From: JBPYCR01 sp051846935
Lineage (GTDB): Bacteria > Bacillota > Bacilli > Bacillales > Amphibacillaceae
Assembly: GCF_051846935.1 (NCBI RefSeq)
Contig: NZ_JBPYCS010000030.1
Coordinates: 1-32,161 of the forward strand
Direction of reading: 5' to 3'
DNA: 32,161 nt
Below, in pieces: positions 24,117 through 32,116 of this stretch. A program made the position numbers and the translations under genes. The number at the start of each line of letters is the position of its first letter. The first letter of the stretch is position 1. A model generated the notes under the pieces. That model had not been told where the DNA came from, ran no database searches, and saw nothing but the letters and a program-made list of their open reading frames with translations.

Positions 24117-25109
24117 TTATGTATTGTTTTTAAAAGAATGGCTAAACCAATCGTTTATTTTACTTAATATATTTTCCATCGCGACTGTATCTTTTAAAGA
24201 CGGCAGCTTAACTAATAGTGGTTGTTTTGGCTGCTTCGTTTGCTCCCCCTTTTTTTGTAAAATCAAGATACTTTTCTTATGCTGCTTTGATTTAAATGCG
24301 CTTTTAGGAAGCTCAAACAAGCCAATAATATGTGCCTCCTTGTGTAAATAAGAGTGTAGAGTCGCAGATTGATCACTTTCAAACAGAAACTCTGGTATGA
24401 GTAATAATAAGTAGCCACTTTCTTTCGTATATATCATACTTTGCTCGATTAATAAATGATGTGCATACGATTTCCCTTCATCTACACCTAATTCAAATTC
24501 CTTTGCTCTCGCTTCATCCGGATAATATCCAACTGGCAAATCTGCAACAACTATATCTACAGGATCGAGTAATAGTGGCCGTAAGCTATCTTGATGAAAA
24601 AATTCAATCTCTTTCCTTTTTATATCCGCTTGTAGGATAGATAATCGTAGCAAAGTTGGGTCAATTTCATTGGCGTAAGCCTCTACGTCCTTTTTTTGCT
24701 GCTCCATAACAATTGTAAGTAGATTGCCTGTCCCAGAAACCGGGTCAAAAAGTCGGATCGTATTACGACTATTCGTTAATTTCTCAGCTAAATAGCCGAT
24801 TAATAACGCAATCGTGTCGGGAGTCATTATATGCTGTGGTTGCGTAGAGTCCTTCATCCCCTTTAATATAGCTAATTGAAATGATTTACTTAACTCGTCT
24901 GTTTGAAAAGCTAGCTTTGATACCTTTTCTTTTTCTCGTTTTATTCTTTGTTGTAATACTTCATCAACACTGTCAGCTATTTCGTCATAGACTGCAAATT
25001 CCATACAGATAATTAAACTGTCCAAATACGTTTCATCCATATGCTCCTGAATCATTGTTGTTGTAGTATCAATCCACTCAAATAACTTTTCGACGGTTGA
25101 TTGCTCCAT
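24117..25109 (-). CDS. ytxK: YtxK, class I SAM-dependent DNA-methyltransferase-like protein
   Basis: A 330-residue protein resembling N6-adenine methyltransferases of type I systems. The SAM-binding motif I is clear (FDPVSGTGNLL, 121-131), and motif IV, N/DPPY in active enzymes, reads DLPVGYY (190-196), so the second proline is replaced; B. subtilis YtxK has a similar sequence. The target is unknown and no restriction or specificity subunit is nearby. Start set at ATG 25109 with GGAGG upstream and MEQSTVEKL at the N-terminus; the frame is open a further 41 codons without support. First gene of the ytxK-ackA-moaB unit. Confidence 0.85.
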   Translation of the reverse strand: MEQSTVEKLFEWIDTTTTMIQEHMDETYLDSLIICMEFAVYDEIADSVDEVLQQRIKREKEKVSKLAFQTDELSKSFQLAILKGMKDSTQPQHIMTPDTIALLIGYLAEKLTNSRNTIRLFDPVSGTGNLLTIVMEQQKKDVEAYANEIDPTLLRLSILQADIKRKEIEFFHQDSLRPLLLDPVDIVVADLPVGYYPDEARAKEFELGVDEGKSYAHHLLIEQSMIYTKESGYLLLLIPEFLFESDQSATLHSYLHKEAHIIGLFELPKSAFKSKQHKKSILILQKKGEQTKQPKQPLLVKLPSLKDTVAMENILSKINDWFSHSFKNNT

Positions 25110-25497
25110 CTTTGCTCCTCCATTCATTATACCTAAAGCGTATTGTACCAAATATAACTTATAAATGTACACATTACCTTTAAAAAACATTGCCTCTACG
25201 TTTTTAGTAATAAAAAAAGCACGAATCATCATACAAAGTCAGCCTTCGTCATCGCAGTCTAATGACACATTTTTTACATTTGAAAGCTAGGTTATATAAG
25301 TGTAAGTCCCATTATTCACTTCCTACTTTTTAAACCCTTGTATACTTCGAACTAAAATATATTCGGATTACTTATTTAATTTAACACAAAGATGGTTTCG
25401 CATATCAGAAGATAAGCAAAACCATCTTTATCTGCATTTATTCAATTTCATGTGTACGTATTTCCTCGTCCAATCTAAAACTATTAAACGACCTTAC
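25110..25497. other. 388-nt stretch, tpx 3' region and ytxK leader
   Basis: Contains the tpx terminator and, next to ytxK, two TATAAT/TACAAT boxes (minus strand, about 25126-25150) without good -35 partners. Nothing else was recognised. Confidence 0.4.
25388..25428 (-). terminator. Terminator of tpx
   Basis: An 11-bp inverted repeat, AAAGATGGTTT and AAACCATCTTT, flanks a 19-nt loop, about 70 nt after the tpx stop. T-rich DNA follows on the minus strand. Confidence 0.7.
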
Positions 25498-25998
25498 TTA
25501 CATAATCTGCTTTAGATGATCAAGAACTTGGTCATAATCAGGGTGGTCGGTTACTTCGCTTACATATTGTACGTACGTTACTTTATTATTTGCATCAACT
25601 ACAAAAACAGCTCTTGAAAGCAATCGTAGTTCTTTTATTAATACACCGTACTTCTTTCCAAAGTCCGCATCGCGATGATCCGATAAAATTTGCAAACTAT
25701 GAACATCATTACTCTCCGTCCAACGTTTTTGAGCAAATGGTAAATCCATACTGATTGTTAATATTTGTACGTTGCCTAATTGATTTGCTTCTTCATTAAA
25801 TCGCTTTGTTTGTTTTGCACAAACACCAGTATCAACAGAAGGAACAACGCTTATTAATTTCACCTTATCTTCATAATCTGTTAGCGATACTGCTTGCATA
25901 TCTGTCGACAGTGCGCTAAAATTTGGTGCTTCATCCCCAATATTTATTTCCGTCCCTACTAATGTAATTGGATCTCCATTAAATGTAACTTGTACCAT
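25498..25998 (-). CDS. tpx: Thiol peroxidase Tpx lacking the usual resolving cysteine
   Basis: Tpx reduces hydrogen peroxide and lipid hydroperoxides, normally as an atypical 2-Cys peroxiredoxin recycled by thioredoxin. The 166-residue protein has the peroxidatic block PSVDTGVCAKQT with Cys60, plus SDHRDADFG and KELRLLSRAVFVVD. The resolving cysteine expected in the RWC motif (Cys94 in B. subtilis) is Thr94 here (LPFAQKRWTES), and Cys60 is the only cysteine in the protein. ATG 25998 has AGGAG 8 nt upstream; the GTG at 26007 is only 2 nt from it and unlikely. Monocistronic, with a hairpin terminator downstream. Confidence 0.95.
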   Translation of the reverse strand: MVQVTFNGDPITLVGTEINIGDEAPNFSALSTDMQAVSLTDYEDKVKLISVVPSVDTGVCAKQTKRFNEEANQLGNVQILTISMDLPFAQKRWTESNDVHSLQILSDHRDADFGKKYGVLIKELRLLSRAVFVVDANNKVTYVQYVSEVTDHPDYDQVLDHLKQIM

Positions 25999-26085
25999 TT
26001 TCACCACTCCTTTTAAAATAAATTGTAATCTTCTGTTTATAGTATGAAGGAGTTGTTTTCATCTGTCCAATCATTCAAATTCTTT

Positions 26086-26514
26086 CTATATCTCATAATT
26101 TCCAGGACGTTCTTCTTTCCCAGGTTTATCATTTTGGAAAAACTGTTGAACTTTCTCTACTACTTGTGGTGCGCTTTCGATCATCTTTTCATAAATGTGT
26201 GTATTTTCATCGATATGAATAATATTGACGCCTTTATCATTTACAATTAAAAAAGCAACTGGGTTAATTGAAACACCACCACCGCTACCTCCTCCAAACG
26301 GAAGCATACTATCATTTGTTTCACTATCGCCATTCGATTGTGTGTTAAACTCACTACCACCTGCTGCAAATCCAACCCCTAGCCTAGATACGGGTATGAT
26401 TAAACTTCCGTCTGGTGACTTTACTGGATCTCCAATAATTGTATTAACTTCAATCATATCTTTTAAATTTTCCATAGCTGTAGTCATTAATCCTTGTATA
26501 GGATGTTCTTCCAT
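26086..26514 (-). CDS. ytfJ: Sporulation protein YtfJ (GerW family)
   Basis: A 142-residue protein of the GerW/YtfJ family, needed in B. subtilis for normal spore germination responses. Family features: MTTAMENLKDMIEVNTIIG near the start, a conserved SRLGVGFAAGGSEF segment, a glycine-rich loop (GGGSGGGVSINPVAFL) and a polar tail. Start set at ATG 26514, since the codons of the upstream ATG (26532) are themselves the AGGAGG ribosome binding site. A sigma-F-like -10 (GGAACAATTA, about 26557-26566 on the minus strand, 9 of 10) lacks a matching -35. ytfI lies 150 nt upstream on the same strand. Confidence 0.88.
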   Translation of the reverse strand: MEEHPIQGLMTTAMENLKDMIEVNTIIGDPVKSPDGSLIIPVSRLGVGFAAGGSEFNTQSNGDSETNDSMLPFGGGSGGGVSINPVAFLIVNDKGVNIIHIDENTHIYEKMIESAPQVVEKVQQFFQNDKPGKEERPGNYEI

Positions 26515-26664
26515 AAAACTTTTCCTCCTCATATATTATGTTAGACTTATTTTCTCGCCTATAATTGTTCCTATTCACGTAGAATACCTTGAAACGAACT
26601 GCATTTGCTACGTAAATGGACAATAGTCGTTGTAAAGTCTTTCTTAGTCGTATTTAACAGTATG

Positions 26665-27240
26665 TTACATCCTTTTATGATTTTTTTTGTTTTTTATTAT
26701 TCGGTACAGTACAGCTATAGCCTTCCCAGCATTTATTGATACGATACTATTGAACATCGTTTGAAATATGACATGTGTATAATTTGGAAAAACATAGATA
26801 ATGGATTGTTCGATAGTATTTCGTTTTTTAACGATTGCTCGTAACATCATATTTTTAATTCCCCATAAACTTCCTGCAATTTGTCCAGTTGAGCTAGCGT
26901 CACCAGTACCAATATTTGTATGCCATTTAAGCTCGTGAACTTCAATATTTTGTAATAAATCGACAGCTGAATTTTTCATTTGTGTAAGGCGTTGAAAAAT
27001 TCTTTTACTTTTCCTATGCAATAATTTGAAAGCGTATTGACCGCTCATATTCTTTTTCTGTTGTCTAGGTTGTTTATCATTTACGGTTATTACTTTTTTG
27101 TAAATCGGCACACGAATAAAATAAACGTGTACTGTCAACACTTGTGCATCTAATGTACATACGAAATTACAATGAACATATAAACGTGAACAGAGAAAAA
27201 ACGTTATTAAGCCAATTAGTACTCCAATAATTACAATCAC
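26665..27240 (-). CDS. ytfI: YtfI, DUF2953 membrane-anchored protein
   Basis: A 191-residue protein with one N-terminal membrane helix (about 2-21, VIIGVLIGLITFFL) followed by a soluble domain that includes KLLHRKSKRIFQRLTQ and the conserved DUF2953 block GTGDASSTGQIAGSLWGI. Function is unknown; in B. subtilis the gene sits beside ytfJ and is linked to sporulation. GTG 27240 is chosen as start because GAGGT lies 6 nt upstream and the protein then begins directly at its membrane helix as relatives do; the frame is open to an ATG at 27408, but that 56-residue extension is basic, low in family features and overlaps the likely promoter area. Confidence 0.75.
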   Translation of the reverse strand: MIVIIGVLIGLITFFLCSRLYVHCNFVCTLDAQVLTVHVYFIRVPIYKKVITVNDKQPRQQKKNMSGQYAFKLLHRKSKRIFQRLTQMKNSAVDLLQNIEVHELKWHTNIGTGDASSTGQIAGSLWGIKNMMLRAIVKKRNTIEQSIIYVFPNYTHVIFQTMFNSIVSINAGKAIAVLYRIIKNKKNHKRM

Positions 27241-27596
27241 ATCGCTACCTCTTCTTTTTATTATTTTGTGGATTTTTTTCCTTTTTATGTATTTAAGAAA
27301 TAGCAAAAATTGATTATCAAATGAGAGAGGATAACTTTTTTTGAAGCTGAAATAAGATTTCATGCAGAACAACGCTTGCAATTCTCTGCTCAAATGGGAG
27401 CCACACATTCATATAGATATAGAATTTTATTATCAATTTACACGCCAAAATAGAAAGTGGTTTCGATCATTAACATGATCGAAACCACTTTATCAATAGT
27501 AGCTAGTTTTGGCTTTCGTCTTTCTTGCCTAAAATCGTTGGCAATTGTTTATTTTTGCTTAGCACTAACTAAGCCTTTTAACCATCTTATATTCAG
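27241..27596. other. 356-nt stretch, sspA 3' region and ytfI leader
   Basis: Holds a perfect 17-bp hairpin (27454-27491). The frame upstream of ytfI is open, but I see no separate gene. No clear ytfI promoter was found. Confidence 0.4.
27454..27491. terminator. Perfect 17-bp hairpin between sspA and ytfI
   Basis: AAAGTGGTTTCGATCAT and its exact complement flank a 4-nt loop (TAAC). It is the likely sspA terminator, though it begins 105 nt after the stop, further than usual. T-rich sequence follows on both strands. Confidence 0.65.
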
Positions 27597-27800
27597 TTAT
27601 TGTTGGGTTCCCCCAAATTGTTGCTGTGCCATCGTCACAAGACGTTTTGTGATTTCGCCACCTACAGAGCCATTTGCACGTGAAGTTGTATCAGGACCTA
27701 GTTGAACACCAAACTCTTGTGCAATCTCCGTTTTCATTTGATCCAGTGCTTGCTGTGCACCAGGAACTACCAATTGGTTTGAATTATTTCTGTTTGCCAT
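27597..27800 (-). CDS. sspA: Small acid-soluble spore protein, alpha/beta type
   Basis: A 67-residue DNA-binding protein that coats and protects spore DNA and is degraded by the GPR protease at germination. Both signature regions are present: the GPR site TEIAQEFGV (24-32) and the C-terminal helix block LGPDTTSRANGSVGGEITKR (34-53) with KRLVTMAQQQ. The N-terminus MANRNNSNQLVVPGA is typical. ATG 27800 lies 9 nt after AGGAGG; the in-frame ATG two codons upstream is too close to that site. A sigma-G-like promoter precedes it, as expected for a forespore gene. Confidence 0.96.
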   Translation of the reverse strand: MANRNNSNQLVVPGAQQALDQMKTEIAQEFGVQLGPDTTSRANGSVGGEITKRLVTMAQQQFGGTQQ

Positions 27801-27824
27801 GATCATTCACCTCCTTGGTACGCT

Positions 27825-27855
27825 TATCTTGTGTAGCTGGGAGATGATTCATGCA
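27825..27855 (-). promoter_or_regulatory. Candidate sigma-G promoter of sspA
   Basis: On the minus strand TGCATG (27850-27855) and CAAGATA (27825-27831) are 18 nt apart, matching the sigma-G boxes TGMATA and CATAMTA at 5 of 6 and 5 of 7 positions. Known sigma-G control of sspA supports it. Confidence 0.55.
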
Positions 27856-27889
27856 TCTAATTAATTGGTAGTTGTTGTTAGTTTCATTT

Positions 27890-29092
27890 TTAGAATAAAT
27901 CGTCCATTGATGTGTCGTAAGCCTGTTGATCAGAAATTGTTATCGTTTCAATCTGATCTACCGTTTCGATAATGAGATCCGTAAAATCTGCTCTCGATTC
28001 AAAATAATTTACTTTTTCCCTTTTCGGATTCGTTTTTGGTGCTTTCGGTACAAAGATCGTACAACAATCTTCATACGGTCGAATTGATATGCCATACGTA
28101 TTAATCTGTTTTGCCACTGCAATAATGTCTGTTTTATCCATTGTAATTAATGGCCTTAAAATTGGATAATTACTTACTTCGTTAATCGCATGCATACTTT
28201 CCATTGTTTGACTGGCTACTTGACCTAGGTTTTCACCTGTTGTCATTGATAAAATGTTTTCTTTTTGGCATATTTGTTCACTTATTCTAAGCATTATTCG
28301 TCGCATAATCGTCATCGTATATTCGCTAGGAATTACGCGAACAATTTCCTGTTGAAGCTTTGTAAAAGGGACCATATGAATTTTTATCGACTTGCCAAAG
28401 CTTGTTAGTTGACTTGTTAAATCAATCACTTTTTGTTTTGCCCGTTCACTCGTAAATGGCGGTGAGTGAAAATGAATCATTTCTAATTGTACGCCCCGTT
28501 TCATTGCTAAGTATCCCGCAACAGGACTATCAATCCCTCCAGACAATAAGAGGAGTGTTTTCCCTCCAGTTCCTACTGGTAATCCACCAAGCCCTTTAAT
28601 TATATTAGACGTAACATATGTCGCTTCTTCTCTTATTTCCACTTTTACTTCAATGTCCGGCTGATGAACATCTACTCGATAATTGTTCGTTTTTTTCAAT
28701 AGATATCCACCTAATATATGGTTCATTTCCTGGGATCGCATTGGAAACTGCTTATTAATACGCTTAACCGACACTTTAAAAGTCGAGCAATTCGTGCTAT
28801 TCTCCAATGCAAATAAAGCCGCTTCTTTAATTGCTTCAATTTCATTTTTTACTTTTATTGCTAGACTAAGGCTTGATATACCAAAAACATCCTTACATTT
28901 ATCTATAATTGGCATCGGATCATGTCCATTTAAAAGTACAAACATTCTTCCTTGCGTCCGCTTTACCTTTACGTTTTCAAATGCTTTTAACTTATGTTGG
29001 ATATTTTCCTGTAAGCGAATTATGAATTTTTTCTTGTTCTTCCCTTTTATTCCAATTTCGCCATAGCGAATTAAAATATGATCATATTGCAT
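27890..29092 (-). CDS. thiI: tRNA 4-thiouridine synthase / thiamine sulfur-transfer protein ThiI
   Basis: ThiI adenylates U8 of tRNA and inserts sulfur to form 4-thiouridine. The 400-residue protein has the N-terminal ferredoxin-like and THUMP domains (about 1-165; IRYGEIGIKGKNKKKF at 8-23) and the PP-loop ATPase domain with LLLSGGIDSPVAGY (181-194). The C-terminal rhodanese domain of E. coli ThiI is absent, as in B. subtilis, where the dedicated desulfurase next door supplies sulfur directly. The ATG follows GGGGT and lies 12 nt after the desulfurase stop, so the two are cotranscribed. Confidence 0.96.
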   Translation of the reverse strand: MQYDHILIRYGEIGIKGKNKKKFIIRLQENIQHKLKAFENVKVKRTQGRMFVLLNGHDPMPIIDKCKDVFGISSLSLAIKVKNEIEAIKEAALFALENSTNCSTFKVSVKRINKQFPMRSQEMNHILGGYLLKKTNNYRVDVHQPDIEVKVEIREEATYVTSNIIKGLGGLPVGTGGKTLLLLSGGIDSPVAGYLAMKRGVQLEMIHFHSPPFTSERAKQKVIDLTSQLTSFGKSIKIHMVPFTKLQQEIVRVIPSEYTMTIMRRIMLRISEQICQKENILSMTTGENLGQVASQTMESMHAINEVSNYPILRPLITMDKTDIIAVAKQINTYGISIRPYEDCCTIFVPKAPKTNPKREKVNYFESRADFTDLIIETVDQIETITISDQQAYDTSMDDLF

Positions 29093-29104
29093 GATGATCT
29101 ACCC

Positions 29105-30232
29105 CTATATTTTCTTTAATTGTTTAATCGATTTATTAAGCTCATGTATAAAAACATCAATATCTTGCTTCGTATTATGGTAGGATAAGCTAATTCGCAA
29201 TCCTGATGACTTACGTGCATTAGAATAGCCACAAGCTGCTAGTACTCTGCTGTCATCCAACTGTTTTGACGAGCAAGCCGACTTAGTTGAAATATATATG
29301 TTCGCCTCACTTAACATATGGATCATTATTTCTGGTTTTATATGAGGTATAGATATATTAATAATATGCGGTGCAGCATTAGCTGGCGTGTTTAAATTTA
29401 CCCCGTCTATATTCTTTAAACATTCTACAGTAAACCTGTGTAATTCATATAATTGCTTACTTTTTTCTTTTTCACTCTCTTTTATAAGCCGTAACGCTTT
29501 AACAAAAGACACATAACCAGCAACGTTCTCTGTGCCCGAACGTATACCAAATTCTTGATTGCCACCATGAAAAAGTGGAAATAATTTCGTTCCTCGTCTT
29601 ACGTAAAGCAGACCGGTGCCCTTTAATCCATGTATTTTATGTCCGGAATACGTGCATAAATCAATGTTTTCTAATGATAAGGGAACTTTTCCTAAACCTT
29701 GTACATCATCTACATGAAAGAAAAGCTTAGGATATTTTTTTAATCGCTCACCAATTGCTTGAATTGGTTGTATCGAACCTAGCTCATTGTTTACATGCAT
29801 TATGCTCACAAGAATAGTATCTGCCCGAATAGCATCTTCCAAATCTGTTATAGAAATAACTCCATTTTCATTTACAGGTAAATAGGTAACTTCAAACCCT
29901 ATCTTCTCTAAATTCTTAAATGTATCGTATACAGATGGATGTTCGATTTCCGTTGTAATTAAATGCTTCCCTCTTTTGTGGTGTTCGAATGCAATCCCTT
30001 TAATTGCAACATTGTTTCCTTCTGTTCCACCAGAAGTAAAAATCATCTCATCCATTTTAACCCGTAACAGTTGTGCTGCTTGCTCGCGAGCTCTGTTCAG
30101 CAGCTTTTCCGCATCTCCGCCCAAATGATGAAGGGATGATGGATTAGCGAAAAAACGCTCGGTTACTTGCTGAAAACTTTTTATTACAGATGCTGCTGGC
30201 TGTGTTGTTGCACTATTATCTAAATAGATCAC
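29105..30232 (-). CDS. iscS: Cysteine desulfurase (IscS/NifS type, NifZ of B. subtilis)
   Basis: This PLP enzyme takes sulfur from cysteine as a protein persulfide and, by position, hands it to ThiI. Key residues: PLP lysine in YSGHKIHG (Lys199), the HVDDVQG motif, and the sulfur-carrying cysteine in SACSSKQ (Cys320) on a long mobile loop, as in class I enzymes. Start set at GTG 30232, giving M-I-Y-L-D-N-S-A-T-T like all relatives, with GAGGG 7 nt upstream; the frame is open to 30355, but that extension is unrelated and overlaps a hairpin. 375 residues. The B. subtilis equivalent is called nifZ. Confidence 0.93.
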   Translation of the reverse strand: MIYLDNSATTQPAASVIKSFQQVTERFFANPSSLHHLGGDAEKLLNRAREQAAQLLRVKMDEMIFTSGGTEGNNVAIKGIAFEHHKRGKHLITTEIEHPSVYDTFKNLEKIGFEVTYLPVNENGVISITDLEDAIRADTILVSIMHVNNELGSIQPIQAIGERLKKYPKLFFHVDDVQGLGKVPLSLENIDLCTYSGHKIHGLKGTGLLYVRRGTKLFPLFHGGNQEFGIRSGTENVAGYVSFVKALRLIKESEKEKSKQLYELHRFTVECLKNIDGVNLNTPANAAPHIINISIPHIKPEIMIHMLSEANIYISTKSACSSKQLDDSRVLAACGYSNARKSSGLRISLSYHNTKQDIDVFIHELNKSIKQLKKI

Positions 30233-30283
30233 GATTATTCCCTCACATTCAAAAGGCTGTTCTTCAGCAATAAAACAATAAAC

Positions 30284-30339
30284 AAGACTGACTTCAGAGC
30301 AGAAGTATGAATTAGTATTCTTCTCCGAAAGACAGTCTT
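30284..30339 (-). terminator. Long imperfect hairpin between ezrA and the desulfurase gene
   Basis: AAGACTG/CAGTCTT (7 bp) encloses a further stem of about 8 bp (CTTTCGGAG/CTCTGAAG with a bulged T) and a short AAG/CTT pair. It starts 26 nt after the ezrA stop and is followed by GTTTATTGTTTT, so it is probably the ezrA terminator; read-through into iscS-thiI is possible. Confidence 0.6.
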
Positions 30340-30365
30340 TTACTATATTTAGCAACGCTATTTAA

Positions 30366-32063
30366 TTACATATGCACAAGTGCTGCTTGGTTCTCTTCAA
30401 TCTTTTTTATGGCTCCCGGTTCAACCTCTTCTACAGCTGCTACCGCTTGTTCCAAGGCTTGTTCATATTCGTTAGATCTGAATAGCCGCTCTGCTTCAAG
30501 CAATTTAGCTGCTAGTAGAGGATAAGAGCTACGATACCTGTTTGCATATTGGATTACTTGTTCTGTTAAATGTGCCTGCTCTAACATAACGTCCGTCTTT
30601 TGTGTAGCTTCTTCTACAGCTTGATTCGCTTGAGATAGAGCTTGCTGAACTTTAGCGATGTCTAACGGTTGTTTTTCTAATGCTTGAAACACACGATCGT
30701 TTTTCTCGATAGCACTTTCAATGAGATTCCAAATATAGGTCGGAACTCCTGGTATATTACTTTGTTTTAGTTTCCGATGGGTGCGTTGTATTTGCTTTCG
30801 CATCTCTGTAAGCTTTTCTTTCGCTTCTAGTTCATCCTTACGCAAATTGCTTACCCGTTTCTTAAACTGTTCGTGCTCTTCTTGTAATATTTCTAACTGG
30901 TTATAGCCTTCTTCCAGTCGACTCCTTAAAGCAGAGTGGGCAAGTTCATTATTACCTAGATCGTCCTTTAGCTCTTCAGCTTGCATTTTTAACTGGTCAA
31001 TCATTTTTTCTAATGTTAAATATTTCTCCATATCACTATCTTCAAAATAGTATGCATCACGAAGCTGATCCACATCCTGCTTTGTACGTAGAAAATGATC
31101 AGACAACGCTTGAAGCGTTTGCTCGTACCCTGGCATTTTTGTTTCTAGATAATTTTTCGCTATTGCTTCCTTTTCAAGGAGCTGATACATCTCTTTTATT
31201 CTTTCCTCTATTTCAGGCAATGCCGCTTTTACTTCTTCTGAGCCGATTTTTTCTAACGACCGAACAAAGTCCAAAAGTCGGCTATGATACTCATTTATTT
31301 CCTTTTCAAAACCAAGATAATCGACACGATACCCATCTTTCTTCATACGCTTTACTCCAGCATACAAATCATCTAATTGTGCAGGCAAATCACGCTTGCA
31401 CAGTCTATATATTTCTGGGAACTCATTCAAATCATTTTCAAGATTATCTATACGGACATTTAGTTGATCAACAATTTCTTTAGCTTCTGTATAGCTACCT
31501 GACTGTACTAATTCATAGTAATTGTTTAACGTCTCCTCTAAATCATCTAACTCGACGTCAAACCGTACTTCCGCTTTATCATACTGATAGCGATTTTGCG
31601 ATAACTTCTTTCGAAGCTCTTTTATTATTGGTTGTAGCTGCTCTACTTCTTTACGGCTTTTTTCTTCGGTTTGCAGTAATTCTTCAAGTTCGATTATAAT
31701 TTTTTCAATATCTGCTTCGATCGCCTGCAATGCTTGTCCGATTTTTCGAATCGTTTTATTAGCAGTCGGAAAACGATAGCGATCGGCGGCCTCTTCAGCA
31801 TCAAACAAATATTCTTCAATATCTGGAAGCTCTTTCGTCACGATGTATTCCCATCGATCCTTCCAAACATCAAATTTCTCTTTTGTTTCTCCAGATAAAT
31901 TCAAATTTTTCATTCGTGCTATTTCAGCTGCAATATTTCGATTCATTATATCCAATTTCCAGCTTTCGTGACGATCAACTGCATCATACACCCGCTTGCG
32001 TAAAATTAGCCCGATTATTATTATTACAATAATAGCCAGTATAATCCCTATTATGTAGGCCAT
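30366..32063 (-). CDS. ezrA: Septation ring formation regulator EzrA
   Basis: EzrA is a membrane-anchored negative regulator of FtsZ assembly that prevents extra rings near the poles and helps recycle division proteins. The 565-residue protein has one N-terminal membrane helix (about 2-21), then an almost entirely helical, coiled-coil-rich cytosolic part forming spectrin-like repeats, and a conserved C-terminal patch with NRYRSSYP (508-515), corresponding to the region reported to matter for mid-cell localisation. ATG has AAGGAGG 7 nt upstream. It carries its own promoter and a terminator, and is the first gene of the block. Confidence 0.95.
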   Translation of the reverse strand: MAYIIGIILAIIVIIIIGLILRKRVYDAVDRHESWKLDIMNRNIAAEIARMKNLNLSGETKEKFDVWKDRWEYIVTKELPDIEEYLFDAEEAADRYRFPTANKTIRKIGQALQAIEADIEKIIIELEELLQTEEKSRKEVEQLQPIIKELRKKLSQNRYQYDKAEVRFDVELDDLEETLNNYYELVQSGSYTEAKEIVDQLNVRIDNLENDLNEFPEIYRLCKRDLPAQLDDLYAGVKRMKKDGYRVDYLGFEKEINEYHSRLLDFVRSLEKIGSEEVKAALPEIEERIKEMYQLLEKEAIAKNYLETKMPGYEQTLQALSDHFLRTKQDVDQLRDAYYFEDSDMEKYLTLEKMIDQLKMQAEELKDDLGNNELAHSALRSRLEEGYNQLEILQEEHEQFKKRVSNLRKDELEAKEKLTEMRKQIQRTHRKLKQSNIPGVPTYIWNLIESAIEKNDRVFQALEKQPLDIAKVQQALSQANQAVEEATQKTDVMLEQAHLTEQVIQYANRYRSSYPLLAAKLLEAERLFRSNEYEQALEQAVAAVEEVEPGAIKKIEENQAALVHM

Positions 32064-32087
32064 TTCATACCTCCTTGCTATTTTTCT

Positions 32088-32116
32088 CTTATAGAAGGAT
32101 ATTTTTTACATTCCAA
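32088..32116 (-). promoter_or_regulatory. Candidate sigma-A promoter of ezrA
   Basis: TTGGAA (32111-32116) and TATAAG (32088-32093) on the minus strand are 17 nt apart, giving a leader of about 20 nt that ends in AAGGAGG. Confidence 0.55.

Noticed and set aside
28683..29066. 127-codon plus-strand ORF
   Set aside because: Antisense shadow of thiI, without ribosome binding site.
30233..30365. Thiamine or SAM riboswitch before the iscS-thiI pair
   Set aside because: The only structure is a simple terminator-like hairpin; no TPP (THI-box) or S-box consensus.
31013..31483. 156-codon plus-strand ORF
   Set aside because: Antisense to ezrA coiled-coil sequence, whose repeated codons keep the other strand open.
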